Shown here one piece after another: positions 63,603-64,000 of a stretch of DNA of 64,000 nucleotides. A program made the translations under genes and the position numbers. Under the pieces are notes generated by a model. It did not search any database. It was not told the DNA's origin and saw nothing but the letters and a program-made list of their open reading frames with translations. This DNA comes from Proteobacteria bacterium DTSAM18 (GTDB lineage Bacteria; Myxococcota_A; UBA796; GCA-2862545), in contig JARACJ010000011.1 of the NCBI GenBank assembly GCA_028767165.1, positions 123,112 to 187,111 of the forward strand. The letters are read 5' to 3'. Within the stretch, counting starts at the first letter, position 1. Each line of letters opens with the position of its first letter.

Positions 63603-63676
63603 GCACCCATAGCTCAATTGGATAGAGCGTCGGACTACGGATCCGAAGGTTAGGGGTTCGACTCCTCTTGGGTGCA
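63603..63676 (+). tRNA. tRNA-Arg (anticodon ACG), copy 3
   Basis: Identical to copies 1 and 2 with CCA at 63677-63679. Followed at once by an intrinsic terminator. Confidence 0.97.
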
Positions 63677-63684
63677 CCATCTAC

Positions 63685-63723
63685 AAAAAAAGCCCGTCAT
63701 GCTTGCGCATGGCGGGCTTTTTT
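63685..63723 (+). terminator. Intrinsic terminator of the tRNA operon
   Basis: Seven A, then stem GCCCGTCATGC (63692-63702) with GCATGGCGGGC (63707-63717, one G-U pair), loop TTGC, then six T. A classical Rho-independent terminator, usable in both directions because of the A-run. Confidence 0.92.
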
Positions 63724-64000
63724 CGTGGTGGTGCGGCGACGGACCTCGGCGTCCCGGCGGGGGCGATCCTGCGTCGCTGCGGTCGGGCCGACCAGAAGGT
63801 CGGCCTCTCCCTTGCTCCTTGTCTCGCCCCGCGCCGGAACGCCGATGCCCTGCGGTGTGCGGCTGAAGGGGCGGCGCTGGGATTGCGTTCGCGGACGGGG
63901 AAGGGTCGGCGTGGTTGGTGGCGCGACGCCGCTGGCGTCCACGCGCCCCCAACCCGGGGTGCGGTGGGGGGGCGGGCCGCCGCGGCCGCTGACGCACGCG
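63724..64000. other. Terminal non-coding stretch
   Basis: 277 bp, GC-rich, no convincing gene. A hairpin GGCCGACC-AGAA-GGTCGGCC lies at 63786-63805. Open frames across it show unnatural Arg/Pro/Ala composition. The edge of the window cuts it. Confidence 0.6.

Noticed and set aside
63230..63680. Short minus-strand frames with a repeated HPRGVEPLTFGS peptide
   Set aside because: These are the antisense of the tRNA-Arg and tRNA-Ser genes, a known source of false proteins.

Overview
The window is 64 kb of GC-rich bacterial DNA with densely packed genes and many ATGA, GTGA and TGATG stop/start overlaps. The gene content suggests a delta-proteobacterial or Myxococcota-like Gram-negative. Pointers are more than a dozen short lipoproteins with lipobox cysteines, an outer-membrane-like protein, a serine protease with a MYXO-CTERM-like tail, the fused mutase IcmF, and an ATP synthase operon of the b'-b-delta-alpha-gamma-beta-epsilon type. 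This assignment is inference; no rRNA lies in the window.

Layout. 1-8.0 kb: lipoproteins, the clpS-clpA proteolysis pair with a membrane-anchored EEP nuclease, a small pyrophosphatase, an esterase-fold lipoprotein without its catalytic Ser and His, and a GT39-like membrane glycosyltransferase. 8.1-21.1 kb: zinc-ribbon membrane protein, a 673-aa unknown, an SDR oxidoreductase with an AsmA-like membrane protein, recQ, a trypsin-like protease, an ABC exporter pair and a beta-barrel-like protein. 21.2-27.2 kb: F1Fo ATP synthase operon without subunits a and c. 27.2-31.6 kb: membrane glycosyltransferase, membrane-anchored pseudokinase, metallo-beta-lactamase-fold hydrolase and a lipoprotein. 31.55-32.15 kb: a non-coding block with long stem-loops and five tandem copies of a 58-bp unit. 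32.1-37.5 kb: a degenerate M1-like peptidase, then a tight four-gene operon of PhnD-like lipoprotein, histidine kinase, response regulator with a RelE/HigB-like C-terminus, and SNase/lamin-tail lipoprotein. 37.6-42 kb: miaE, a winged-helix-like protein and icmF. 42-45 kb: a soluble GAF/PAS kinase between two tiny single-span membrane proteins. 45.1-50.3 kb: lipA, E1beta-like, E2, E1alpha-like and E3 of a 2-oxoacid dehydrogenase complex in which both E1-like proteins look catalytically dead. 50.3-60.3 kb: monooxygenase-fold protein, polyprenol kinase-like protein, flippase, kelch and other lipoproteins, and two alkaline-phosphatase-superfamily (sulfatase-like) lipoproteins. 60.4-64 kb: tmk-lipB-serS, then a tRNA operon of tRNA-Ser(UGA), tRNA-Ser(GCU) and three identical tRNA-Arg(ACG) genes, with its own promoter and an intrinsic terminator.

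How genes work together. LipA and LipB make the lipoyl group carried by the E2 protein; E3 re-oxidises it. ClpS feeds substrates to ClpA. SerS sits directly before two of its tRNA substrates. The PhnD-like lipoprotein, kinase and regulator probably form one signalling chain.

The strongest leads are (1) the paired degenerate E1 proteins inside an otherwise intact lipoate-dependent operon, (2) a receiver domain joined to a toxin-like RNase fold, and (3) an unusual number of pseudoenzymes (esterase, peptidase, kinase, E1, sulfatase).
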